Positions 16,841 to 23,877 of a stretch of 64,000 nt of DNA are shown here, piece by piece. The position numbers were made by a program, and so were the translations under genes. The notes under the pieces are model-generated. The model did not search any database, had not been told where the DNA came from, and saw only the letters and a program-made list of their open reading frames with translations. Within the stretch, counting starts at the first letter, position 1; the number at the start of each line of letters is the position of its first letter. Source of the stretch: UPXZ01 sp964568675 (GTDB taxonomy: Bacteria; Bacteroidota; Bacteroidia; Bacteroidales; Paludibacteraceae); assembly GCA_964568675.1 (NCBI GenBank), contig CAZMQV010000007.1:1-64000 (forward strand), written 5' to 3'.

Positions 16841-17606
16841 AATTTACTTTTTTATAATTCCCTCGACCGGCAAATTCAATAATACCTTTATCACGTAAAA
16901 GCTGTAATTGTTGTCTGATTTTGTCTTTGATAAAATTATTATTTGGGTATTTAATTTTCAGTCTTTCTTCAAATTTGTAGATTTCATCAAGAGTAAATGT
17001 TTCTTTTTTTATCAAATCAACGCAATTCATCACATCTAAAATCCAACCTTTAGCATCTTTGCTTTTTGTTCTTAAAAACAATGTTTTATTGAAAGTTTCT
17101 TTTACAAATTCTTGATTAATTGTTTGAGCATTTTTAATCAAAAAAACTTTACCAGCATCTGCTACTTTTGAAATATCAATATTGCAACCAACCCAACCTG
17201 CTCTTCTAGCGGTTTCGGATAAAGGCGGTCGTTTAATAATAATTTCTGTTGTAAAAAATTGTTTTGGAATTATTAGAAAATCATTGACTGTCCATTGTTT
17301 AGTATAAGTTAGAAAAAAGAAATTTGGGTTATTATCAGAATTAATCCTTTCAATCATAGTAGAGTAAGCTCCATCAGTAATTGTATTTGATAATTTTCCG
17401 TTTTTGCTTTTTAATTCAAATTCTTCTGAACATTTTTTACAATAAAAATCAGCAACTGGACGATTATTTTCAAATTCATTTAATGGCAAATCGCCACAAC
17501 TTGGGCAATATGAATTATTCAAAACCCAATTTTCAGTTAGAAGTCTTGCTATTTGAGAATTACTTGTATAACCTTCTGCTAAATTAGTGTTGAAAGCTAA
17601 ATTCAT
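16827..17606 (-). CDS. dpnC: DpnI-type methyl-directed restriction endonuclease
   Basis: A 259-residue homologue of R.DpnI, which cleaves GATC only when the adenine is methylated. The alignment to DpnI as I remember it is nearly gap-free: the zinc-binding pairs YCPSCG (33-38) and YCKKC (55-59), PD-(D/E)XK residues D53 (RPVADFYC), E64 and K66 (EFELKSK), Trp138 of the methyl-reading region (TARRAGWVGCNID), and the C-terminal winged helix (about 185-259; KIRQQLQLLRDKGIIEF). Nothing is missing or truncated. The gene starts 1 base after the dam-type methyltransferase stop, which is paradoxical because that enzyme should create the nuclease's substrate. Either specificity has changed or one partner is inactive. 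Confidence 0.93.
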   Translation of the reverse strand: MNLAFNTNLAEGYTSNSQIARLLTENWVLNNSYCPSCGDLPLNEFENNRPVADFYCKKCSEEFELKSKNGKLSNTITDGAYSTMIERINSDNNPNFFFLTYTKQWTVNDFLIIPKQFFTTEIIIKRPPLSETARRAGWVGCNIDISKVADAGKVFLIKNAQTINQEFVKETFNKTLFLRTKSKDAKGWILDVMNCVDLIKKETFTLDEIYKFEERLKIKYPNNNFIKDKIRQQLQLLRDKGIIEFAGRGNYKKVNYANI

Positions 17607-17607
17607 T

Positions 17608-18567
17608 TTATGCAGCTGATTGCGTTAGGGATTGCAGTGGAAATCCTTTTTGTGAGGAACGAACAAAAAGATTGGAACGGAAAGCCCGACCGAAGGGAAC
17701 GCCCAAATAATTTTTTTCAGGATTTGCATTTATGCTTCGTTTAGCGTCAACCCTTTCAATTTTAAAATCTGCATATAATTCGTCAAAAAAATTGTCGTTC
17801 TCATCTTTGCCCTTAACGTCTGAATTGCTTAAAATCCAAGTATGGTTCAGTGCATCAAGTTTGTGACAAAAATCTCTTAGTCTGATTTGTTCAGCATCAT
17901 TAAATTCATCTTTTGCGTATGAGTTAAAACTTGAAGTTTCACTTAATGGCTTATATGGTGGGTCGAAATAAAACAACGTGTTATTGTCAGCAAAATTCAG
18001 AGTTTCTTCATAGTCGCCACAAAGGATTTCCACTCTATTCAACGCTTTACTTACTACTAATATATTTTCTGTGTCGCAAATTGTCGGTCTCTTGTAACTG
18101 CCCATTGGCACGTTGTATTCGTTTTTGCGATTTACTCGGTAAAGTCCATTGAAACAAGTCCGATTAAGAAAAATAAACAAAGCGGCTTGTCCGCTTTGTT
18201 CTTCTTTTCTTGTGTTGTAAAGCTCTCTTTTTGAGTAGTAATATTCCTTTTTTTCTTCGTCTTTTCCTTCAAGTCCGTGAAATTCGTCTTGTAGGATTTG
18301 AAGAATAGAAATCAATTCTTTTGGTCTTGAAGCTATTGTTTTGTAAGTGTTTATTAAGTCTTCGTTAATGTCGTTAATAACTGCTTTTTGTAGGTTTGGA
18401 AAGTTGTTCAACATCCAAAACAAAATTGCACCACTTCCTACAAATGGTTCAATATATATAAAATCTGTTTGTGTTATGTTTGTCGGCAATGTCTTTTCAA
18501 TATCGTTAATGAGCTGTGTTTTTCCACCTGCCCATTTCAAAAACGGTTTTGCTGTTTTGTTTGTCAT
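17608..18567 (-). CDS. dam: Dam/DpnM-type DNA (adenine-N6) methyltransferase, altered C-terminus
   Basis: A 319-residue D12-class methyltransferase predicted to methylate adenine in GATC. Motifs: FLKWAGGK (9-16), YIEPFVGSG SAM site (about 39-47), the target-recognition stretch CFNGLYRVNRKNEYNVPMG and motif IV DPPYKPLSETS. All are intact. After KRSINANPEK, where homologues continue with a short RGK...EILVTNY tail, this protein reads into a palindromic repeat and ends GFPLQSLTQSAA. About a dozen conserved residues are thus replaced by repeat-derived sequence; whether activity survives is unknown. It is the first gene of the operon, followed by the DpnI homologue at 1 base. Confidence 0.92.
   Translation of the reverse strand: MTNKTAKPFLKWAGGKTQLINDIEKTLPTNITQTDFIYIEPFVGSGAILFWMLNNFPNLQKAVINDINEDLINTYKTIASRPKELISILQILQDEFHGLEGKDEEKKEYYYSKRELYNTRKEEQSGQAALFIFLNRTCFNGLYRVNRKNEYNVPMGSYKRPTICDTENILVVSKALNRVEILCGDYEETLNFADNNTLFYFDPPYKPLSETSSFNSYAKDEFNDAEQIRLRDFCHKLDALNHTWILSNSDVKGKDENDNFFDELYADFKIERVDAKRSINANPEKNYLGVPFGRAFRSNLFVRSSQKGFPLQSLTQSAA
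17622..17704. repeat. Palindromic repeat element within the 3' end of dam
   Basis: About 83 bases bounded by GCGTT (17622-17626) and AACGC (17699-17703), with an inner hairpin CTTTTTGT / ACAAAAAG (17646-17670). It supplies the aberrant C-terminal codons of the methyltransferase. It differs from the element at 15593-15728. It looks like a dispersed Bacteroidota repeat, but a genome-wide count is needed to say so. Confidence 0.55.
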
Positions 18568-18888
18568 TCCTCTTTTTATATTAAATATTTAAGTCAAGCA
18601 AATTTACGGTTTTTATCTCTTTTAATTTTCGTTTTGCTGTCCAAATTGTCAACCATATTTTTTGCACTGTCTGTCTTTTTAGGGTGACTGCCAACATTTT
18701 ATTTACGCAACAAATATACAAAAATCTTAAATACAAAATACATAACATTCGTAAACCAATTTGTGAGAAAAGTGGATTTGCTTAGTATGATGCAGATAAA
18801 CAGGTGTTTAACGCGAATAAAATATTGAATTATTTTGTATTTGCGAATATTTTGTTGTCTTTGTCATTTACGCTTATAACCGGAAGAC
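18568..18888. other. Upstream region of the restriction-modification operon
   Basis: A 320-base AT-rich gap. On the minus strand TATATTTG (18718-18711) is an exact -7 box for the dam-dpnC-dpnD transcript, with a leader of about 140 bases; a possible -33 (TTTG, 18737-18734) is closer than the usual 19-21 bases. Nothing else is recognised. Confidence 0.45.
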
Positions 18889-19020
18889 ATGGATGTTGAT
18901 AGCTTGATACTTGAATTTGTGCGGAAACTCGTCATGAAGCGCTACAGTGCAAACGCTATCTCTAACTGCAAAAGGGGCGTTTCCTTGATCTTGCGAAAGG
19001 AAATTCTCGTATCCGGCTGA
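18889..19020 (+). pseudogene. Remnant of a tyrosine-recombinase (integrase) N-terminus
   Basis: A 43-codon frame starting ATGGATGTTGAT encodes LILEFVRKLVMKRYSANAI followed by SNCKRGVSLILR and a stop. This resembles the N-terminal SAM-like core-binding domain of phage-type integrases (pattern F...L..RRYS..TI..Y...L..FL). The catalytic domain is absent; the sequence runs at once into a tandem repeat array. I read it as the relic of an integrase gene. The similarity is short, so it may be coincidental. Confidence 0.45.
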
Positions 19021-19050
19021 AATCGACTGATCTTAGCAACTACTTTATTC

Positions 19051-19440
19051 TGCTCGAAAAGCTAGTCAAAGTAACTTGAAAACACTTTAAACTAACTCGA
19101 AGAGCTAATCAAAGTAACTCGGAAAGCTAATCAAAGTAACTCAAAAAGCTCATCAAAGTAACTCGAAAACACTTTAAAGTAACTCGAAAAGCTCGTCAAA
19201 GTAACTCGAAAACACTTTAAACCAACTCGAAAAGCTAGTCAAAATAACTCGAAAACACTTTAAACCAACTTGAAGAGCTAGTCAAAGTAACTCGGAAAGC
19301 TTATCAAAGTAACTCGAAAAGCTAGTCACAGTAACTCGAAAACACTTTAAACTAACTCAAAAAGCGTGTCACAGTAACTCGAAAACACTTTAAACTAACT
19401 CGAAAAGCTCATCAAAGTAACTCGAAAAGCACGACGCAAT
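19051..19440. repeat. Tandem repeat array of two alternating 21/22-base unit types
   Basis: Eighteen direct units, all beginning AACTCGAAAA or a 1-2 base variant. Type A (22 bases, 12 copies) continues GCTNRTCAAAGT; type B (21 bases, 6 copies) continues CACTTTAAACY. Order: A B A A A B A B A B A A A B A B A A; the first and last units are degenerate. Where A precedes B, AAAGT and ACTTT form a short inverted repeat. Unit length is not a multiple of three and frames are broken, so it is non-coding. There are no unique spacers, so it is not CRISPR. Confidence 0.9.
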
Positions 19441-19825
19441 GATAATATCGGAAACTCAGATGGCAGAATCGCTGTCAGGAGCTACTAAAATCGCTTCGAA
19501 GCATGAATTGCTATGCCAAATACGGATTGACATCCTTCAATTATTTATTCAAAGAATGCTTGATACGCTATTGACGCATCGCATCACGTTGCCTTTTCCT
19601 GCTTTTTACCTGAATTATTTTTCTGGGTGGGCGAGGGGAGTCGTTGCAAATATTCCGAAAGTCTAATCCGGAGTTCTACCATTCCACATGATACGTCTTC
19701 TTTTAATTTTCCTGTTTGTCTTATACGAAATGCGCCTATAATGCGTTTAGTAATCTGAAGATTAGATTTATTTTTCTAAAATAAAAAACGATACTTTGCT
19801 TGTTTCACAAAATTCATTCTGTAAT
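19441..19825. other. Intergenic region after the tandem array
   Basis: A 385-base gap before the PorD-like gene. An open frame of 75 codons (19439-19666) starts in the last repeat unit but resembles no family and is probably chance. The upstream signals of the PorD-like gene lie near 19770-19800 (TACTTTGC), one base short of the consensus spacing. Confidence 0.4.
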
Positions 19826-20719
19826 ATGAAACTGATTTTGTACCTGATAGCCATGTTTTTTTCGTGCGTTACACTTACAGCGCAGGAGCTTAAATGCAAT
19901 TTGCAGATAAATTCCGATAAAATTCAGGGTACAAACAAATCGGTTTTTACTACTTTGCAAAAATCGGCGACTGAATTTCTAAACAATCGTCGCTGGACGG
20001 ATTGGGCGTACGAAGAAAACGAGCGGATAGAATGTAATGTCAATATTATTATCAACAGTGTCGATGGAGATAACTTCTCGGCTGAGATGGTGGTGCAGTC
20101 GCGCCGTCCGGTTTATGGCGCCTCTTATACTACCAACTTGCTGAATTTCAAAGATGCCGCTTTTAGTTTTACTTACCGCGAATTTGATCCGCTGGAGTTT
20201 AATCCCACCAGTCTTAGCTCCAATTTTACGGCAGTGCTTGCCTACTATGCCTATATCATCATCGGTTTTGATATGGATTCGTTTGCGCGAATGGGTGGAA
20301 ACTCCTGTTTTCAGGCTGCGGAGAGTATTGTTACCCAAGCACAAAGCTCCGACTGGCAGGGGTGGAAGGCTTTTGAAAACGATCGGAATCGCTATGCTGT
20401 GATCAGCAATATAATGGATGAAGCATTCAAAAAGTACCGGGAGTATTTCTTCGAGTATCATCGCCTCGGGCTGGATGAGATGAGTGTTAACGCCACCAAT
20501 GGCAGAGCGAAAATAGCGTCGGGGCTACCGATACTTCGCGATGCCTATCGCTCAAGACCCAACGCGGTGGTCATAAGCGCGTTTCTCGATGCTAAAAATG
20601 ATGAACTGATAAACATTTTCAAACAAGGAACAAACGAAGAAAAAGAACAAGCGGTGGATGTACTTACTTCGATCAATCCCTCGCTCACCACCCGCTACGA
20701 GCAGATTCTTAAAAAATAG
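19826..20719 (+). CDS. DUF4835-family (PorD-like) T9SS-associated protein
   Basis: The start was placed at the ATG at 19826 because MKLILYLIAMFFSCVTLTAQ is a clean signal peptide; the frame is open ten codons further upstream. The 297-residue product contains the conserved blocks RWTDWAYEENERIECNV, SRRPVYGASYTTNLLNFKD and YYAYIIIGFDMDSFA typical of DUF4835. Members are annotated as the type IX secretion component PorD; the exact role is unclear. It is expected in the periplasm or outer membrane. In many Bacteroidota it precedes recN, as here, and follows coaBC, which is absent here and replaced by the repeat array. Confidence 0.88.
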   Translation: MKLILYLIAMFFSCVTLTAQELKCNLQINSDKIQGTNKSVFTTLQKSATEFLNNRRWTDWAYEENERIECNVNIIINSVDGDNFSAEMVVQSRRPVYGASYTTNLLNFKDAAFSFTYREFDPLEFNPTSLSSNFTAVLAYYAYIIIGFDMDSFARMGGNSCFQAAESIVTQAQSSDWQGWKAFENDRNRYAVISNIMDEAFKKYREYFFEYHRLGLDEMSVNATNGRAKIASGLPILRDAYRSRPNAVVISAFLDAKNDELINIFKQGTNEEKEQAVDVLTSINPSLTTRYEQILKK

Positions 20720-20740
20720 CAATGAAATTACCGGGTTGAA

Positions 20741-20772
20741 TTTGGTTTTTCGATAAGTGAGTGATAACTTTG
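20741..20772 (+). promoter_or_regulatory. Promoter of recN
   Basis: TTTG (20741-20744), 20 bases, TAACTTTG (20765-20772): exact -33/-7 consensus, 46 bases before the recN start. recN can therefore be transcribed independently of the gene before it. Confidence 0.8.
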
Positions 20773-20818
20773 CACTCAATAATCGAACTAAATTGACGTA
20801 AGCCCTACTAAGAATTGT

Positions 20819-22471
20819 ATGCTCCAATCACTTTCTATTTCAAATTATGCCTTAATCACCGAGCTGAATATTGATTTCAACTCCGGGATGACGGTCATTA
20901 CCGGCGAAACGGGTGCCGGAAAATCAATCATCATGGGCGCGCTATCGCTTGTGCAAGGGCAACGTGCCGATACCCGGGTGATTCGTGAAGGCGCGCCGAA
21001 AACTGTAGTTGAAGCTTTCTTCGAAGTTGGAAATTATAATCTGAAAACATTTTTTGAAACCAATGAGCTTGATTACAGCGCAATATCCGTGGTGAGGCGC
21101 GAGGTGAGCAGCAACGGAAAATCGCGTGCTTTTATCAATGACACACCCGTGTCGCTCAATGTGTTGCGCGATTTGAGCAACCAACTGCTCGATATTCATT
21201 CTCAAAATGAAAACTCGCTACTCTCCACCTTTGATTACCAAATACGGGTGGTGGATGCCGTAGCCGATAATCAGAAAGAACTTGCTGAATATCAAGTGGC
21301 ATACGGTAACTGGAACGAAGCGAAAACGAAACTGTCGAACTTGCGTAAAGAAGCCGACAAGCAATCGGCAGATTTGGATTATTTGAAATTTCAATTGGGG
21401 CAACTCGATGACGCGTCGCTCATCGAAGGCGAGCAGACTGAATTGGAGGCTGAGCAGGAAAAGTTGAATCATCTGGAAGATATAAAATTGGGTCTCCAGC
21501 AGGCCGATTATCTTTTTACGCACGAGGAAGCCAATGTGTTGAAATCGGTGAAAGATATTCATTCGGCAATTTTTAGAATTAAAGATTTTCTGCCCGAAGG
21601 TGCAAATTGGGCTGAGCGAATTGACGCGATGCTTATCGAGCTAAAAGATATTGCTTATGATGTGTCCAATACGCAAGATTCGTTGGAGTTCGACCCCGAA
21701 CGCTTAGAGTATATTGACAACCGTCTGGGACTGTTGCTAAGCCTTCAAAAGAAATTTAAAGCCGATTCGGTTGAAAAACTGATGGAAATGCGCGACTCGA
21801 TGCGCGAACAATTGAACCGGATAGATAATTTTGATGAGATTCTGAAAGAGGCCGAAAATCTGGTAGAGCGTAGTTTGGATGTGCTACGTGTTTGTGCCGA
21901 CCGTTTAACTTCATCGCGCGCAAAAGTGATACCCGAAATTGAGAAATACCTGGTGAAAGAACTTGTGCAACTCGGTATGCCGAATGTACGATTTGTAATT
22001 AGCATAAAGCCGGCGGCTAACTTTGCTGATAGTGGAAACGACGATGTGGAATTTCTATTCAGCGCCAACAAAAACCGTACGGTTCAGCTTGTGGCAGAAA
22101 CTGCTTCGGGTGGCGAAGTTTCGCGCCTGATGTTGGCTATCAAGTCGTTGCTGGTGCGAAAATTGAACCTGCCAACGATTATTTTTGATGAAATAGACAC
22201 CGGAGTATCCGGAGAAATAGCCGGTCGTATGGGCGATATAATGAAGCAAATGGGACTGAAAACCCAGTTAATTGTTATCACCCATTTGCCTCAAATAGCT
22301 GCTAAAGGAAACGCCCATTACCGCGTGTTTAAAGACAATGCGGGAATTTCTACCGAAACGTTTATTCAAATCCTCAATCAGGATGAAAGGATTCAGGAGC
22401 TTGCCGGGATGCTAAGCGGCAAGTCTGTAACCGAAGCGGCTTTGATGAACGCGCGCGAGTTGCTAAAATAA
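20819..22471 (+). CDS. recN: DNA repair protein RecN
   Basis: SMC-like ATPase acting in recombinational repair of double-strand breaks. The 550-residue protein has an N-terminal Walker A (ITGETGAGKSIIMGA, about 28-42), a Q-loop region (LLDIHSQNENSLL), a central coiled coil (about 155-370, e.g. EGEQTELEAEQEKLNHLED), the ABC signature TASGGEVSRLMLAIK (about 424-438), Walker B TIIFDEIDTGVSGE and the H-loop VITHLPQIAAK. Length is normal. It has its own promoter and a terminator directly after the stop. Confidence 0.97.
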   Translation: MLQSLSISNYALITELNIDFNSGMTVITGETGAGKSIIMGALSLVQGQRADTRVIREGAPKTVVEAFFEVGNYNLKTFFETNELDYSAISVVRREVSSNGKSRAFINDTPVSLNVLRDLSNQLLDIHSQNENSLLSTFDYQIRVVDAVADNQKELAEYQVAYGNWNEAKTKLSNLRKEADKQSADLDYLKFQLGQLDDASLIEGEQTELEAEQEKLNHLEDIKLGLQQADYLFTHEEANVLKSVKDIHSAIFRIKDFLPEGANWAERIDAMLIELKDIAYDVSNTQDSLEFDPERLEYIDNRLGLLLSLQKKFKADSVEKLMEMRDSMREQLNRIDNFDEILKEAENLVERSLDVLRVCADRLTSSRAKVIPEIEKYLVKELVQLGMPNVRFVISIKPAANFADSGNDDVEFLFSANKNRTVQLVAETASGGEVSRLMLAIKSLLVRKLNLPTIIFDEIDTGVSGEIAGRMGDIMKQMGLKTQLIVITHLPQIAAKGNAHYRVFKDNAGISTETFIQILNQDERIQELAGMLSGKSVTEAALMNARELLK

Positions 22472-22473
22472 AT

Positions 22474-22511
22474 AAAAAAAGGAAATCGCGCGTGTAGCAA
22501 TTTCCTTTTTT
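22474..22511. terminator. Bidirectional terminator between recN and the acyltransferase gene
   Basis: AAAAAGGAAAT / ATTTCCTTTTT stem with a 13-base loop and A/T runs on both sides, placed between convergent genes. Confidence 0.85.
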
Positions 22512-22516
22512 ATGAT

Positions 22517-23674
22517 TTACGACTCCTTTTTCTTGTTGAGTTTGAGTTTTCTTGTTAAATATTTCCTCACCGGCTCGTCGTAAAGCTTCAGTACCAGGTA
22601 TGCCAAAAGGATATTGCCCACAACTACAAGCAAAGCTATTGGCCAAGCCTGCGAAAAAGTGAGTTCGTTTTTCCAAACCCAGGCATAAAATAGGTACATA
22701 AACGGATAATGAACCACATAGAGCGGATAGGAAATGTCTCCCAGAAATTTATTGATTTTAGTAGAGCTTTTATCGGTAGTTTTGCCGGAAGCACCTAAAT
22801 AAACGAGAGCAGGGAAAATAATGATGGTGCAGATTGAATCGTAAATGCCATTCATCCACGGCGACGAACCATCTCCGATGTATGGAAATGAAAGCAAAAT
22901 GACAATAAACAAACTGCAAATCCAGAATGCGGCTTTTATTTTTACCGGCTTAAAATTACGCGACATGAGCAGCCCAACCGAGAAAGCGAATGACAAACGC
23001 AGAAATCCTCCTAAAAGATTGTAGTCGGACATGCTCCAGCCTACACCTAAATGTCCGTAGCCCGACAGATTGCCAATAGCAAAAGCCGATAGGCCAAGTC
23101 CGGAAATCGCAACAACTACTGTCAGAGCCTTTGTGGACAAGCGGCGCAAAGCCAACGCATACAATATATTACCAATGTATTCGAAGAACAACGACCAGAT
23201 AGGCCCGTTGAGTGGAAACATCTCACCATTACCTCTTACTTCAATTCCCGATTTTGGAGCAGCCGGAATCAGAAACATGCTGGTAAGCATGGCAAGCATC
23301 ACCATTGAAATGTGAGTTTTGGTACCATCCCACTTCACACTGCCCTGGATGATGAATGTAATCACACCCAATACGACACCCATCACTATCATCGGGTGCA
23401 AGCGGATTAATCTACGCTTAATAAAATCTTTTACGCTCATTGTTTTCCAGCGGTCGTCATACGCGTAGCCTATTACGAACCCGGATAATATAAAGAAAAA
23501 ATCGACTGCTAAATATCCATGATTGAAATGCTGATCGACAGGGCTTGTGGCAAATGCTTCGAAAATGTGATAAAAGATAACCATGAGCGCTGCCACACCT
23601 CGCAGTCCATTTAAAATTTCGTAGTGTGGTTTGGTGTCGGAATAGGCCGAAGATGAGATTTTTGATTGAATCAT
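22517..23674 (-). CDS. Acyltransferase family 3 (OafA/YrhL-like) membrane protein
   Basis: A 385-residue multi-pass inner-membrane protein of the acyltransferase-3 family, which transfer acyl (often O-acetyl) groups onto sugars of surface polysaccharides. Family motifs: LNGLRGVAALMVIFYHIFEAF with the catalytic His (about 22-42), GYLAVDFFFILSGFVIGY, and RRLIRLHPMIVMGVV. About ten hydrophobic segments follow. It has no glycan-biosynthesis neighbours, so the acceptor cannot be inferred. Confidence 0.9.
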   Translation of the reverse strand: MIQSKISSSAYSDTKPHYEILNGLRGVAALMVIFYHIFEAFATSPVDQHFNHGYLAVDFFFILSGFVIGYAYDDRWKTMSVKDFIKRRLIRLHPMIVMGVVLGVITFIIQGSVKWDGTKTHISMVMLAMLTSMFLIPAAPKSGIEVRGNGEMFPLNGPIWSLFFEYIGNILYALALRRLSTKALTVVVAISGLGLSAFAIGNLSGYGHLGVGWSMSDYNLLGGFLRLSFAFSVGLLMSRNFKPVKIKAAFWICSLFIVILLSFPYIGDGSSPWMNGIYDSICTIIIFPALVYLGASGKTTDKSSTKINKFLGDISYPLYVVHYPFMYLFYAWVWKNELTFSQAWPIALLVVVGNILLAYLVLKLYDEPVRKYLTRKLKLNKKKES

Positions 23675-23781
23675 ACGTATTAAAGTAGTGAGATTATTGA
23701 ATTAGAAATAATGGTTTAAAACGATATTCATTTATTTTCGAAATAAGAATATTGCTTTTTACTTGATATTAATGCGAAAAG

Positions 23782-23819
23782 AAAGACCGCCTTCAATCCC
23801 TTGCAGGCGGTCTTTTTTT
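23782..23819 (-). terminator. Terminator downstream of thrS
   Basis: Perfect 10-base stem AAAGACCGCC (23782-23791) / GGCGGTCTTT (23806-23815) with a 14-base loop, between the thrS stop and the acyltransferase start, both on the minus strand. The plus side also has a long T-run. Confidence 0.8.
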
Positions 23820-23877
23820 AATCATCTCTTCGAATAAAAAGTGAGTTATTCGAATTATCTTGAAATTAACTTTCGTG

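Noticed and set aside
17608..18567. Ordinary DpnII cassette
   Set aside because: The nuclease beside the methyltransferase matches DpnI, including its zinc site and winged helix, not the R.DpnII/MboI family.
19051..19440. CRISPR array
   Set aside because: The units follow one another without unique spacers, are only 21-22 bases long and no cas genes are nearby.
19439..19666. 75-residue plus-strand protein
   Set aside because: It starts in the last repeat unit, resembles no family and lacks an upstream promoter.
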